Assembly (NCBI RefSeq): GCF_013410745.1
Contig: NZ_JACCFY010000001.1
Location: 1,426,001 to 1,490,000, forward strand
Reading direction: 5' to 3'
Length of the DNA: 64,000 bases
Source of the DNA: Nesterenkonia xinjiangensis
GTDB taxonomy: Bacteria; Actinomycetota; Actinomycetes; Actinomycetales; Micrococcaceae
This document shows positions 35,438-43,736 of this stretch, in pieces (within the stretch, counting starts at the first letter, position 1; every line of letters starts with the position of its first letter). The notes under the pieces are model-generated. The model worked only from the letters and a program-made list of their open reading frames with translations, was not told the DNA's origin and ran no database searches. Made by a program: the position numbers and the translations under genes.

Positions 35438-35893
35438 TCACCCTGCTGCGGGGGTCCGGGGCGTGGCGCCGTCGTCTGCGGAATTCTCGTCAGGGATCAG
35501 CGCGGCAGCGAGCGCCTCCCGCATCTCGGCGCCGATCGGCGTCGGCTGACCGGTCTCGGCGTCGACATGGACCATCACGGAGCGGCCCGTGGCACACGCC
35601 TGCCCGCGCTGAAGAAGGTCATGGTGGACTACGAACGAGGTGCGCCCGATCCGCGAGATCCAGACGTGGGCGGTCGTCGCCTCCCCATAGAGCAGGGGGT
35701 GCAGGTAGTCCACAGTCAGGGACCGCACCAGGCGAGGACCCTGAGGCGCCTGGCGGAACCACACGGCCGAGGCCTGGAGCCGCGCCTCCTCGAACAGGGT
35801 GACGACCTTTGCATTGTTCACGTGGGCGTTGAGGTCCTGGTCCGACCACCGCAGCGGCATCGGGCAGACGAACGCTCTGCCAGGTCGCGTCAC
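35438..35893 (-). CDS. Acyl-CoA thioesterase (4HBT hotdog-fold)
   Basis: The GTG at 35893 shares a GTGA overlap with the CoA-transferase stop and gives 151 residues. The hotdog motif RWSDQDLNAHVNNAKVVTLFEEAR has the family catalytic Asp (WSDQD) and Asn-rich helix. TVDYLHPLLYGE and ISRIGRTSFVVHHDL complete the fold. It hydrolyses a CoA thioester and could recycle CoA or release a product of this pathway. The coupled start argues that it is made with the transferase. Confidence 0.86.
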   Translation of the reverse strand: MTRPGRAFVCPMPLRWSDQDLNAHVNNAKVVTLFEEARLQASAVWFRQAPQGPRLVRSLTVDYLHPLLYGEATTAHVWISRIGRTSFVVHHDLLQRGQACATGRSVMVHVDAETGQPTPIGAEMREALAAALIPDENSADDGATPRTPAAG

Positions 35894-37194
35894 GACTCTC
35901 CCGCAGGCTTCCCAGGAAGCCCGGGGTTCTCCGGAGCATGCCCGTGTTGCCCCCGCCGTTCGGCCAGCCAGGCCAGGACCGACTCCTGGTCCTCCCCCAG
36001 CGTGGGAGGCTGCTTGGGGTAGCTCGCAGGGGTCCGGCTGTAGCTCACCGGGTGCTTGATCGTGGGCACCGCCGCGTCGCCGCGTCCGGTCTCGACCACG
36101 GGCTCCAGGCCCAGGGAGGCCGCGAATTCGACACCTTCGTCGATGCCGAGGATCGGCGAGCACGGCACACCCTCTGCTTGGAGAGCATCGAACCACTCCT
36201 GGGCGGTCCCCTCGGCGAGCGCCTCGACGAGCTGGGGACGCAGCTCGTCCCGGTGGCGGTTCCGGGCCTCCATCGTCGCGAATCGGGGGTCGGCTGCGAG
36301 CTCAGGGAGCCCCAGTCGGGAGACCAACCGGGAGAACTGTCGGTCGTTGCCGATGCAGACGATCAGTTCACGGTCCTTCGCGGGGAACGGCCCGTAGGGG
36401 TAGAGGCTGGGATGGTCGTTTCCGAGCCTGCGAGGCACGTTTCCGCAGGCGGCATAGCCGGTGGTCTGGTTGACCAGACCGGAGAGCGCCGATGACAGCA
36501 GGTCGAGCGCGAGATGCTGACCCACCCCTGACACCTCCCGCTCCCGGAGCGCCCCGAGGATGCCCACCGCGGCATGGAGCCCGGTGATGACGTCGAACAT
36601 CGCCACTCCGGCACGCTGAGGGCTGCCCTCGGGATCTCCGGTGACAGACATGAATCCGGAGACCCCCTGGGCGAGGAGGTCGTAGCCGGGCATCGTCCGT
36701 CCGCCCTCCGTGCCGAAGCCAGTGATGCTCACGTGGACCAGCTCGGGCCAGCGCCGGGCCACGGTCTCGGCGTCGAGGCCGAACTTCTCCAGGCCGCCGG
36801 GCTTGAAGTTCTCCACGAACACGTCTGCGGCGGAGAGGAGCTCCTGGGCGGTGCGCAGATCCTCGGCGTCCTTGAGGTCCAGGACGAGGGAGTGCTTGTT
36901 CCGGTTCACGGCCAGGTAGTAGGTGCTGACGCCGTCGCGGTGCGGCGGGATCCACTGCCGGGTGTCATCCCCGCCGGGACCCTCCACCTTGATGACGGTC
37001 GCACCCATGTCGGCCAGCAGCATGGTGCAGTACGGCCCGGCCAGCACTCGGGAGAAGTCGGCGATGACGACACCCGCGAGCGGCCCTGTCGGCGTGGACT
37101 GTGACATCGGCCAGCTCGACGGCTCCGGCTGGCGCGGATCATGCTGACCCGAGTCGTGTGCGCCCGCCTCGATGTCTTCAGCAGAGAGTGTCAT
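35890..37194 (-). CDS. Class III CoA-transferase (CaiB/BaiF family)
   Basis: The ATG at 37194 with a GGGAG site gives 434 residues. Another ATG at 37107 would give 405 and is also plausible. Signatures include VIADFSRVLAGPYCTMLLADMGATVIK (two parts), VENFKPGGLEKFGLD and FDVITGLHAAVGILGAL, where the Asp is probably the catalytic residue that forms the acyl anhydride. Family members move CoA from one organic acid to another, often succinyl-CoA to a substrate acid. It is divergent from a LysR gene, which likely controls it. Confidence 0.9.
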   Translation of the reverse strand: MTLSAEDIEAGAHDSGQHDPRQPEPSSWPMSQSTPTGPLAGVVIADFSRVLAGPYCTMLLADMGATVIKVEGPGGDDTRQWIPPHRDGVSTYYLAVNRNKHSLVLDLKDAEDLRTAQELLSAADVFVENFKPGGLEKFGLDAETVARRWPELVHVSITGFGTEGGRTMPGYDLLAQGVSGFMSVTGDPEGSPQRAGVAMFDVITGLHAAVGILGALREREVSGVGQHLALDLLSSALSGLVNQTTGYAACGNVPRRLGNDHPSLYPYGPFPAKDRELIVCIGNDRQFSRLVSRLGLPELAADPRFATMEARNRHRDELRPQLVEALAEGTAQEWFDALQAEGVPCSPILGIDEGVEFAASLGLEPVVETGRGDAAVPTIKHPVSYSRTPASYPKQPPTLGEDQESVLAWLAERRGQHGHAPENPGLPGKPAGES

Positions 37195-37252
37195 CGCGTC
37201 TCCCAGTCCTCGGAGTTCTGTGTTTTGCACCACACAATCACGCCGATTATGC

Positions 37253-37267
37253 TTTGTCCAAGACAAA
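37253..37267. promoter_or_regulatory. LysR-type T-N11-A box in divergent promoter
   Basis: TTTGTCCAAGACAAA is a perfect 15-base palindrome with a 3-base centre and fits T-N11-A. It lies between the CoA-transferase and LysR start codons, 59 and 64 bases from them. A second dyad, CGATTAT (37244-37250) with ATAATCG (37296-37302), flanks it. Confidence 0.7.
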
Positions 37268-37330
37268 TTCTTCGTACCTCTCATACCAATGACGCAATAA
37301 TCGTGGTCTCGGCGACCAGGAGGAGGGACC

Positions 37331-38254
37331 GTGGAGGTCCATCAGGCGCGCGCGTTCCTCACAGTCGCTGAGGAGCTGCACTTCGGCCGGGCAGCGTCCC
37401 GGCTGAAGATGGCCCAACCGCCGCTGAGCCGGCTCATCAAACAGCTCGAGAGGTCACTGGGGACGGAGCTCTTCGAACGCAGCACCCGCCATGTGGCCCT
37501 GTCCTCTGCCGGCCGGGCCCTCCTCGAGCCAGCCCGCAGGCTCGTCGAGGCCTCGGAGGAGGCCGAACAGGCGGTGCGCAATGCGCTCACCGGGGAGACC
37601 GGCCGGGTCCGGGTGGGCTTCGCCGGAGCCTCGATCAACAGGAAGGTCGGCGAGCTGGCGCGGCAGGTCCGCGCAGCCCGACCCGGGCTGATGCTGGAGC
37701 TCTACAGCTCCCAGTTCTCCCACCTGGGGCTGGAGCGGGTGCTGGACGGCTCCCTGGACCTGGTGATCGGCCGGTGGGACTTCCTGCCCGCCGAGGTCGA
37801 CTCTGCCGTCATCGCCCTGGAGGAGGTGATGGTCGTCCTGCCGGCCTCGCACCCGCTGGCCTCCCAGTCCGCGGTGGACATGAAGGACCTCTCCGATGAA
37901 CCGTGGATCACCCTTCCGGGGGGCGTAGGGGCCGCGCTGCAGAACCGCCTGAACTCCCTCGCCATGGCCGCAGGCTTCGTGCCTCGGGTCGTCCAGACCG
38001 CCCCCGACTCTTGGACTCAGGTCGTGCTCGTCGGCGCCCAGATGGGGTGCGGGATCAGCCTCGACTCCGTGCGTGACAACGTCTCCTCGGACGGCGTCGC
38101 GTTCTCCTCCATCACCTCGGAGGATCGCCCGCTCGAAGTGCGGATGATCTGGCGTCACGCGGACGACAACCCCGCCCTGCGCGCCGTCATCGAGATCGCC
38201 GAGGCGATGTTCCCCGACCCCCGCACGGAGGAATCCCCCAGCACGCAGCCGTGA
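37331..38254 (+). CDS. LysR family transcriptional regulator
   Basis: This 307-residue regulator starts at a GTG following AGGAGGGACC. The helix-turn-helix is in residues 1-60 (VAEELHFGRAASRLKMAQPPLSRLIKQLE, given in parts), and the effector domain begins GRVRVGFAGASINRKV. It resembles the CatR/BenM-like group. It should activate the CoA-transferase set on one side and, possibly, the convergent beta-oxidation and TRAP genes. The perfect T-N11-A palindrome upstream fits control by this protein. The C-terminal end is 4 bases from the stop of the convergent dehydrogenase gene. Confidence 0.93.
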   Translation: MEVHQARAFLTVAEELHFGRAASRLKMAQPPLSRLIKQLERSLGTELFERSTRHVALSSAGRALLEPARRLVEASEEAEQAVRNALTGETGRVRVGFAGASINRKVGELARQVRAARPGLMLELYSSQFSHLGLERVLDGSLDLVIGRWDFLPAEVDSAVIALEEVMVVLPASHPLASQSAVDMKDLSDEPWITLPGGVGAALQNRLNSLAMAAGFVPRVVQTAPDSWTQVVLVGAQMGCGISLDSVRDNVSSDGVAFSSITSEDRPLEVRMIWRHADDNPALRAVIEIAEAMFPDPRTEESPSTQP

Positions 38255-38258
38255 GGGC

Positions 38259-39173
38259 TCATGGGTAGCTGTACCAGCCGCGGCCGCTCTTCCTGCCGTA
38301 CCGGCCGGCTTCATAGAGATCGGTGATCATCGGGTGGGGCAGGCTCTCAGGGTCTCCTGTCTGCTCGTACTCCGCCTGCCGGATCATGTGCACCACATCG
38401 ACGCCCACCAGGTCCATGAGCTCGAAGGGGCCCATGGGGTGGCGCAGTGCGGTGCGTGCCGCGGCGTCGATGTCCTCGAAGTCGGCCACACCCTGGTCCA
38501 GCAGGCTCAGCGCCTCCTGACGGATGGCGTTCAGCAGCCGGTTCGCGACGAAGCCGGGGATCTCCTTCCGCAGCGTCACCAGCGTCTTGCCCAGAGCCCG
38601 TGTGAACGCGGCGGCGCGCTCCATGGTCTCCGGCGACGTCTGCGGGTGCGGGACCAGCTCCACACACTCCATCACCAGCGCGGGGTTGAAGAAGTGCAGG
38701 TTGCAGACCCTCTCGGGGTGCTCCACGGCATCAGCCACCCGGGAGGAGACGATGTTGGAGGAGTTCGTCGCCAGGATGGTGCCGGGGTCACAGACGGCGT
38801 CCAGTTCGCTGAAGATGCGGCGCTTGATCGTCAGGTCCTCCACGGCGGCCTCGATGACGATGTCGCTGGCGGCCGCGGCGGCATCGCGGTCCGTCGTAGT
38901 CCCGAGGCGCTCCCAGGCCGCGGAGACCTGCGCCCGGGAGCGCCTCCCCTTCTCGACATCGCGGTCGAAGCGTCGGCGGAGCTGCTCGGCGGCGGCGTCG
39001 AGCTGCTCCTGAGCGATGTCGACCAGGTGTGTGCGGAAGCCGGCGAGCGCGGCGACCGCCGCGATCTGGGACCCCATGGTGCCGGCCCCCACCACGGTGA
39101 CCGTCTCGATCCCTGCGGCGTCGGCCGGCGTCGTGCTCTCCTCGGTGGTGCTCTCCTCGGTCTGTGCTCTCAC
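38259..39173 (-). CDS. 3-hydroxyacyl-CoA dehydrogenase
   Basis: The GTG at 39173, with GAGGAG 7 bases upstream and a GTGA overlap with the hydratase stop, gives 304 residues. The NAD loop VVGAGTMGSQIA is near residues 26-37, NLHFFNPALVMECVELV at about 156 carries the catalytic His, and the C-terminal dimer domain contains GFVANRLLNAI and HPMGPFELMDLVGVD. It oxidises 3-hydroxyacyl-CoA to 3-ketoacyl-CoA with NAD. The N-terminal TEESTTEESTT repeat before the fold is unusual and comes from a short DNA duplication. Confidence 0.93.
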   Translation of the reverse strand: MRAQTEESTTEESTTPADAAGIETVTVVGAGTMGSQIAAVAALAGFRTHLVDIAQEQLDAAAEQLRRRFDRDVEKGRRSRAQVSAAWERLGTTTDRDAAAAASDIVIEAAVEDLTIKRRIFSELDAVCDPGTILATNSSNIVSSRVADAVEHPERVCNLHFFNPALVMECVELVPHPQTSPETMERAAAFTRALGKTLVTLRKEIPGFVANRLLNAIRQEALSLLDQGVADFEDIDAAARTALRHPMGPFELMDLVGVDVVHMIRQAEYEQTGDPESLPHPMITDLYEAGRYGRKSGRGWYSYP

Positions 39174-40090
39174 GTCTGGTCTCCTCCTCGGTCTTCTCGG
39201 CCCTGCGGGGCAGGTCGTGCTGGCTGCACCACGTGATGCGTCGTGTAGTCGGGGCGACGCTTCTCCTGGAAGGCGGAGGTGCCTTCGGCACGTTCCCCGG
39301 TGCTGTAGAGCACGGACTGGGCGAGCCGCTCCAGAAGCATGCCGGTGGCGGCGTCGGCGTCGAGGCCGTGCCGGATGATCGTGGTGGCCAGCTGGACGGC
39401 GAGCGGGCCGCGGGCCATGATCTGCTCCGCCACGCTGCGGGCCTCGTCGAGCAGCGCCTCCGGAGCGACGACGCCGGTCACCAGGCCCGCCTGTAGGGCC
39501 TGGTCCGCATCCAGGCGCCGCCCGGTGAGGATCATCTCGGTGGCGCGACCGGCGCCGATGAGACGAGCCAGCCGCTGGGTGCCTCCCGCGGCCGGGATGA
39601 TCCCCAGTCCCGTCTCGGGAAGGGCGAAGCGGGCCGCGGTGGAGGCCACCCGAATGTCGCAGGCGAGGGCGAGCTCGAGACCGCCCCCGAACGCGTAGCC
39701 GTTGACGGCGGCGATCGTCGGCTTCTCGACGGACTCCACCGCGTCGTAGAGGCGCTGCATCGCCGCGCGCAGACCGTCCTCCGGCACACGGCGGGCGAGT
39801 TCCCTGATGTCGGCGCCGGCGACGAAGGCCTTGTCCCCGGCACCGGTGAAGATGATGGTCCGGACGGAGTCGTCCCATCGAAGCTCCTCCAGCGCGTCCG
39901 CCAGCTGAGCCAGCACGTCGCTGTCGAGAGCGTTGCGCACCTCGGGGCGGTCCACGGTGATGGTGCCGATCCCGCCGTCGATGCTCAGCGTCAGGGCCCC
40001 GGCCCGGCGGTGCTCATCGTGCCTGCTCTGGTGATCCATGGATGATTCCCTCTGCTCCCTGGTGTCGACATCAGTGTGCTGCGAAGTCAT
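39170..40090 (-). CDS. Enoyl-CoA hydratase/isomerase
   Basis: This crotonase-family protein has 306 residues. The ATG overlaps the TRAP permease stop (ATGA), with a near-perfect GGAAGGAG site inside the permease gene. The oxyanion-hole motifs are FVAGADIRELA and NGYAFGGGLELALACD. PETGLGIIPAAGGTQRLARLIG carries the catalytic Glu region. It hydrates an enoyl-CoA, working before the dehydrogenase encoded next. About 40 N-terminal residues precede the fold, and the C-terminus is Arg/Pro-rich. Confidence 0.93.
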   Translation of the reverse strand: MTSQHTDVDTREQRESSMDHQSRHDEHRRAGALTLSIDGGIGTITVDRPEVRNALDSDVLAQLADALEELRWDDSVRTIIFTGAGDKAFVAGADIRELARRVPEDGLRAAMQRLYDAVESVEKPTIAAVNGYAFGGGLELALACDIRVASTAARFALPETGLGIIPAAGGTQRLARLIGAGRATEMILTGRRLDADQALQAGLVTGVVAPEALLDEARSVAEQIMARGPLAVQLATTIIRHGLDADAATGMLLERLAQSVLYSTGERAEGTSAFQEKRRPDYTTHHVVQPARPAPQGREDRGGDQT

Positions 40091-42177
40091 CGTGCTCCTT
40101 CCGTGAAGGTCTCGGGCCCACCGTGGCGAGGCGTGTCGTCTTCGGGGTTCTGGTCGGCCGACGGGGTCAGCTGGTCCTGCCCGCGGCGGAGGTGCGCCAC
40201 GGCGACGACCCCGACGACGACGGCGAGTCCCGGAAGGGCGAGCGCACTGTCACTCAGAAAGAGCATGAACCCGCCCGCGCCCAGCAGCAGCCGCACCGGC
40301 AGGCTGATCCGGCGCTCGACCCCGACCAGCCATCCGCCGATCGCGCAGGCGATGGCGTAGACGGCGACCAGGCTGGCCAACAGGGCCAGGGCGACGTCCA
40401 CGAAGCCTGCCTGAGCCACCAGTGCCGGGTTCAGCACGAAGCCGAACGGGACCACGTACTTCACCGCGCCGAGCTTCATCGCAGAGATGCAGGTGGCCAT
40501 GGGGCTGGACCGGGCGATCCCCGCTGCGGCGAACGCGGCGAGCCCCACCGGAGGCGTGATGTAAGAGACGGAGGCCCAGTAGATGACGAAAAGGTGGGCC
40601 GCGATGGGGTCCACCCCCAGGGCGGTGACCGCGGGGACCATGACGATGGCCAGGAACACGTACGCGGCGGAGATCGTGAGCCCCATGCCCAGGATGAAGC
40701 AGACCACAGCGCTGGCGATGAGGATCAGCAGCAGGTTGTCACCGACCACGGCCACCAGGTCACGGGAGAGTGAGAGAGCCACTCCGGTGGCGGAGAGGCC
40801 TCCGAGGAACAGTCCGACGCCGGCGATGATGGCGATGATCTGGGCCAGCGTCTTGCCGACGTCGAGGACCATCGCCAGCCATTCGCGAGGTCCGAAGTTC
40901 AGTCCGGGCTTGATGAGGGCGATGATCAGGAGCACGCCCACCACCCAGTAGGGCACCTGGGACTCGGAGCCGGAGGTGAACAGCATCAGAGTGAGCAGTC
41001 CGAGCGCACCCAGGTACGGCCAGCCGGCCAGCAGCGATGCTCCCAGGCGTGGCAGCAGGTTCCGAGGGGTGCCCGTCAGCCCTTGCTGGGCGGCGTAGCC
41101 GTCGATCTGCAGGAAGATTCCGAAGAAGTACAGCAGCGCCGGGATGGACGCAGCGATGAGGATCTCCGTGTAGGGGACCCCTACGAAGGAGACCATGAGG
41201 AAGGCGGCGGTGCCCATGATCGGCGGGGTGATGGACCCGCCGGAGGAGGCGGTGGCCTCGATGCCTCCAGCCATGCGTGCGCTGAACCCCGCGCGCTTCA
41301 TCGCCGGGATGGTCATCGGCCCGGTGGTGAGGACGTTCGAGACGGCAGAGCCGCTCATCATACCCATGGCCGCGGAGCTGGCCACCGTCACCTTCGCCGA
41401 TCCACCGCGGTAGCGACCGAAGAGCGCCATGGAGAGCCCATGGAAGAAGTCAGCGCCGCCGGTGTGCTGCAGCACGACGCCGAACAGCAGGAATCCCACG
41501 AGTATGGAGCCTGCCGTCTGCAGCGGCAGTCCCAGGATGCTCTCGGCCCCCATGGCGTGGATCTGCGCGATGGTCGGCAGGTCGTAGGCGATGCCTTGGA
41601 GGATGCCGACGGGGATCCCCTCAGCGACCAGCGGGTAGAGGGAGAACGCGAGGGCCAGCACGGCGACGATCCATCCGGCCGCTCGGCGCAGGGCCTCCAG
41701 GACGATCCCCCAGAGCACGAAGCTCAGGACGGTGGCCGTCGTCGGGGCCACGAACTCCCACCCGTACTCGTGGATGTCGACGCCGTGATAGGCGAACCAC
41801 AGGCAGCAGGCGGCGAAGACGCCCAGCACGATGACGTCGTACCAGGGCACGCCCGCCGTGGCCGCCTCCGTTGGCCCGGTCTGCGCCGTGCGTGCTGCAC
41901 GGGCGGGCCAGAGGATGAAGACGATGGGCAGGAAGCAGGCGATCAGCAGGTAGAGGAACGCGTTGGTCAGGACCGCGAGGCCTCCCACGTTCCAGAAGAA
42001 CACCTGGTTCATGGTCAGCAGGATTCCGGCCAGGGTCAGCAGGGTCACGACGACGGTCCACGGGGGCGTCAGCCGCGGGTTGCGACGCACGGCGCTGAGC
42101 ACGCTGCGCGCGTCCAGCGCGCCCGCCTCCCGCTGCGACTCGTCCACGGCACGGCTGTCGAGATTCGTGGTGGTCAT
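40087..42177 (-). CDS. TRAP transporter fused 4TM/12TM permease
   Basis: A 696-residue membrane protein with small (DctQ-like) and large (DctM-like) subunits fused. Diagnostic DctM segments include SAAMGMMSGSAVSNVLTTG, EATASSGGSITPPIMGTAAF and VDPIAAHLFVIYWASVSYITPPVGLAA. It is a sodium-driven importer of organic acids using an extracytoplasmic receptor. The ATG overlaps the TAXI receptor stop (ATGA). It belongs with the downstream hydratase and dehydrogenase in one leftward operon, so it brings in the acid they degrade. Confidence 0.93.
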   Translation of the reverse strand: MTTTNLDSRAVDESQREAGALDARSVLSAVRRNPRLTPPWTVVVTLLTLAGILLTMNQVFFWNVGGLAVLTNAFLYLLIACFLPIVFILWPARAARTAQTGPTEAATAGVPWYDVIVLGVFAACCLWFAYHGVDIHEYGWEFVAPTTATVLSFVLWGIVLEALRRAAGWIVAVLALAFSLYPLVAEGIPVGILQGIAYDLPTIAQIHAMGAESILGLPLQTAGSILVGFLLFGVVLQHTGGADFFHGLSMALFGRYRGGSAKVTVASSAAMGMMSGSAVSNVLTTGPMTIPAMKRAGFSARMAGGIEATASSGGSITPPIMGTAAFLMVSFVGVPYTEILIAASIPALLYFFGIFLQIDGYAAQQGLTGTPRNLLPRLGASLLAGWPYLGALGLLTLMLFTSGSESQVPYWVVGVLLIIALIKPGLNFGPREWLAMVLDVGKTLAQIIAIIAGVGLFLGGLSATGVALSLSRDLVAVVGDNLLLILIASAVVCFILGMGLTISAAYVFLAIVMVPAVTALGVDPIAAHLFVIYWASVSYITPPVGLAAFAAAGIARSSPMATCISAMKLGAVKYVVPFGFVLNPALVAQAGFVDVALALLASLVAVYAIACAIGGWLVGVERRISLPVRLLLGAGGFMLFLSDSALALPGLAVVVGVVAVAHLRRGQDQLTPSADQNPEDDTPRHGGPETFTEGAR

Positions 42178-43355
42178 GCCTGGCCTCCCTCGTCGATGTC
42201 CTGGACCTCCGGGAGGGCCGGCAGGTTCTCGCGCTTCCAGTCCTTCCAGCGGCGGGCGGCATCGTCGTCGCCTGCGTGGCTCTCCCAGAAACCGGGCCAC
42301 GCGTCGGTGAGCAGGCCCTCGCGGTCCAGCAGCGCCTGGTTGCGCCGCTGGAGATCCTCGGTCCAGCGGCCGATGTCTCGGAAGTATTCGACGGAGCCCT
42401 CGTGGAAGGGCACCACGAGCGGGTCCAGGAGCACGTTCTCCGGGCCGAAGCTCTCCGCATCCGGTGTGGCGTCGCGGAAATGCTCGAAGTGCTCGTCGAT
42501 GCCGCGGACCAGCTCCGAGACCTCCTCGGCGGGGCGGTCCGCCAGGGTCGTGAGCGGGATGGAGTACTCCATGTTGACCGCCGTCTCCCCGTCCTCCATG
42601 CCTGCCCCGGTGAACTCCCCGGGCCGAACCATGGGGGCGAGCTCCTCCCAAGTCTCATAGCGGGAGGAGTCGTCTCCACCGAGATCCAGCCATCTCACCT
42701 CGTGCTGTGAGGCGAGCTCCTCGATGTTGGAGCCGACGACGTTCTGGTAGAGCGCATCGAGGTGTCCGGTGCGCAGCGCGTCGATCTGTTCGCCGTAGGT
42801 GAGATCCACCGGCACCACATCGCTTCCGGTCAGACCGCCGTAGTTCAGGATCGCCTCCAGCTTGCGGTTCATGGAGGTGCTCGCGACCAGTCGCGGGTAT
42901 CGCACCCCCTCAAGATCACTGACGGTCTCGATCCCGCTGTCGGCAAGGACCAGGACGCCGTAGTTCCCCGGCGGTGACCACACCTGCCGGATCGGCTGGG
43001 GTCCCCACTGCTCGGAGGCGAACTCATCGTCCCCCTCAAAGGCGTAGTAGTACTCGTCTCCTGCCCTGGCGTACTGGGCCGTCCCGTTGATGACCGGCGC
43101 CAGGCGGCCGATGCCGGTGTCGGAGGTCATCAGGCGCACCTGCACGCCCATGTGGCCGGTGAGCGTGTTCGCCACGGCGGCGAGATCGTTGTACGTGCCG
43201 GTGCCGACGCCGTAGGTGGACCAGACCAGCTGGCGCGGAAGGCGGGAAGCCCGGGCGGGCGGAGGAGCGCATCCGCTCAGAGCGGTCAGGACGGCCATGC
43301 CGGAGGCGGCGGTGGCGGCGGACATGAAGCTGCGGCGGGTCAAGCTCGTCGGCAT
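42174..43355 (-). CDS. TRAP transporter receptor, TAXI family lipoprotein
   Basis: The protein has 393 residues and a very strong CAGGAGG site. Its signal LTRRSFMSAATAASGMAVL ends in ALSGCA, so it is a lipoprotein with a possible twin-arginine motif. The TAXI pattern is seen in YGVGTGTYNDLAAVANTL and in the lobe with GTAQYARAGDEYYYA. TAXI receptors in other genomes bind glutamate-like or other carboxylates. It supplies the fused TRAP permease. It is the first gene of the operon running left to 38259. Confidence 0.9.
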   Translation of the reverse strand: MPTSLTRRSFMSAATAASGMAVLTALSGCAPPPARASRLPRQLVWSTYGVGTGTYNDLAAVANTLTGHMGVQVRLMTSDTGIGRLAPVINGTAQYARAGDEYYYAFEGDDEFASEQWGPQPIRQVWSPPGNYGVLVLADSGIETVSDLEGVRYPRLVASTSMNRKLEAILNYGGLTGSDVVPVDLTYGEQIDALRTGHLDALYQNVVGSNIEELASQHEVRWLDLGGDDSSRYETWEELAPMVRPGEFTGAGMEDGETAVNMEYSIPLTTLADRPAEEVSELVRGIDEHFEHFRDATPDAESFGPENVLLDPLVVPFHEGSVEYFRDIGRWTEDLQRRNQALLDREGLLTDAWPGFWESHAGDDDAARRWKDWKRENLPALPEVQDIDEGGQA

Positions 43356-43736
43356 GTGACCTCCTGAAGATGGCGTGTGCTGGCGGGTGACCGACGCGAG
43401 GTCGCTGGGGAACGGCGCCAGGAAAGAAGGGGCGGGCGGGGTGGAGCCGGACTCGACGAGCCGCGAGGCTCATCGGCGGTGCGTCCCTCCATTCATACCT
43501 GCACTGTGTGATCTCCGACACTCTCGAGGCTCTTTATTCCTCTATTCGCATGAGTCGGGATCGATGCGCGCAACGCGTCGAGGAAACCGCGCCAGATCAA
43601 CGCCCAGCGGGCTCCCGACTGCAGCCGGGGCCCCGGCAGAGCGGTATCGGGCGCCCAGACGCCGCGCACGCACGTTGCCAAACGGACGCCGGGCTGGTTA
43701 CGTGTTCCGAGTCACGGCGTAGTGGGAAGGAGCCCC
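43356..43736. other. Divergent intergenic region between TAXI receptor and acyl-CoA ligase
   Basis: These 381 bases hold no supported gene. An AT-richer patch at 43518-43552 (TCTTTATTCCTCTATTCGCATG) is the likeliest promoter zone, but I could not fix a -35/-10 pair. No strong palindrome is evident. The ligase ribosome site GGAAGGAG is at 43725-43732. Confidence 0.5.

Noticed and set aside
38259-39878. A 539-codon frame fusing hydratase and dehydrogenase
   Set aside because: Only the 3' part (from the GTG at 39173) has dehydrogenase motifs. The 5' part is an out-of-frame reading of the hydratase gene.
42178-42651. Upstream extension of the TRAP permease frame
   Set aside because: It overlaps the TAXI receptor in another frame. 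The ATG at 42177 with a stop-start overlap is clearly the real start.
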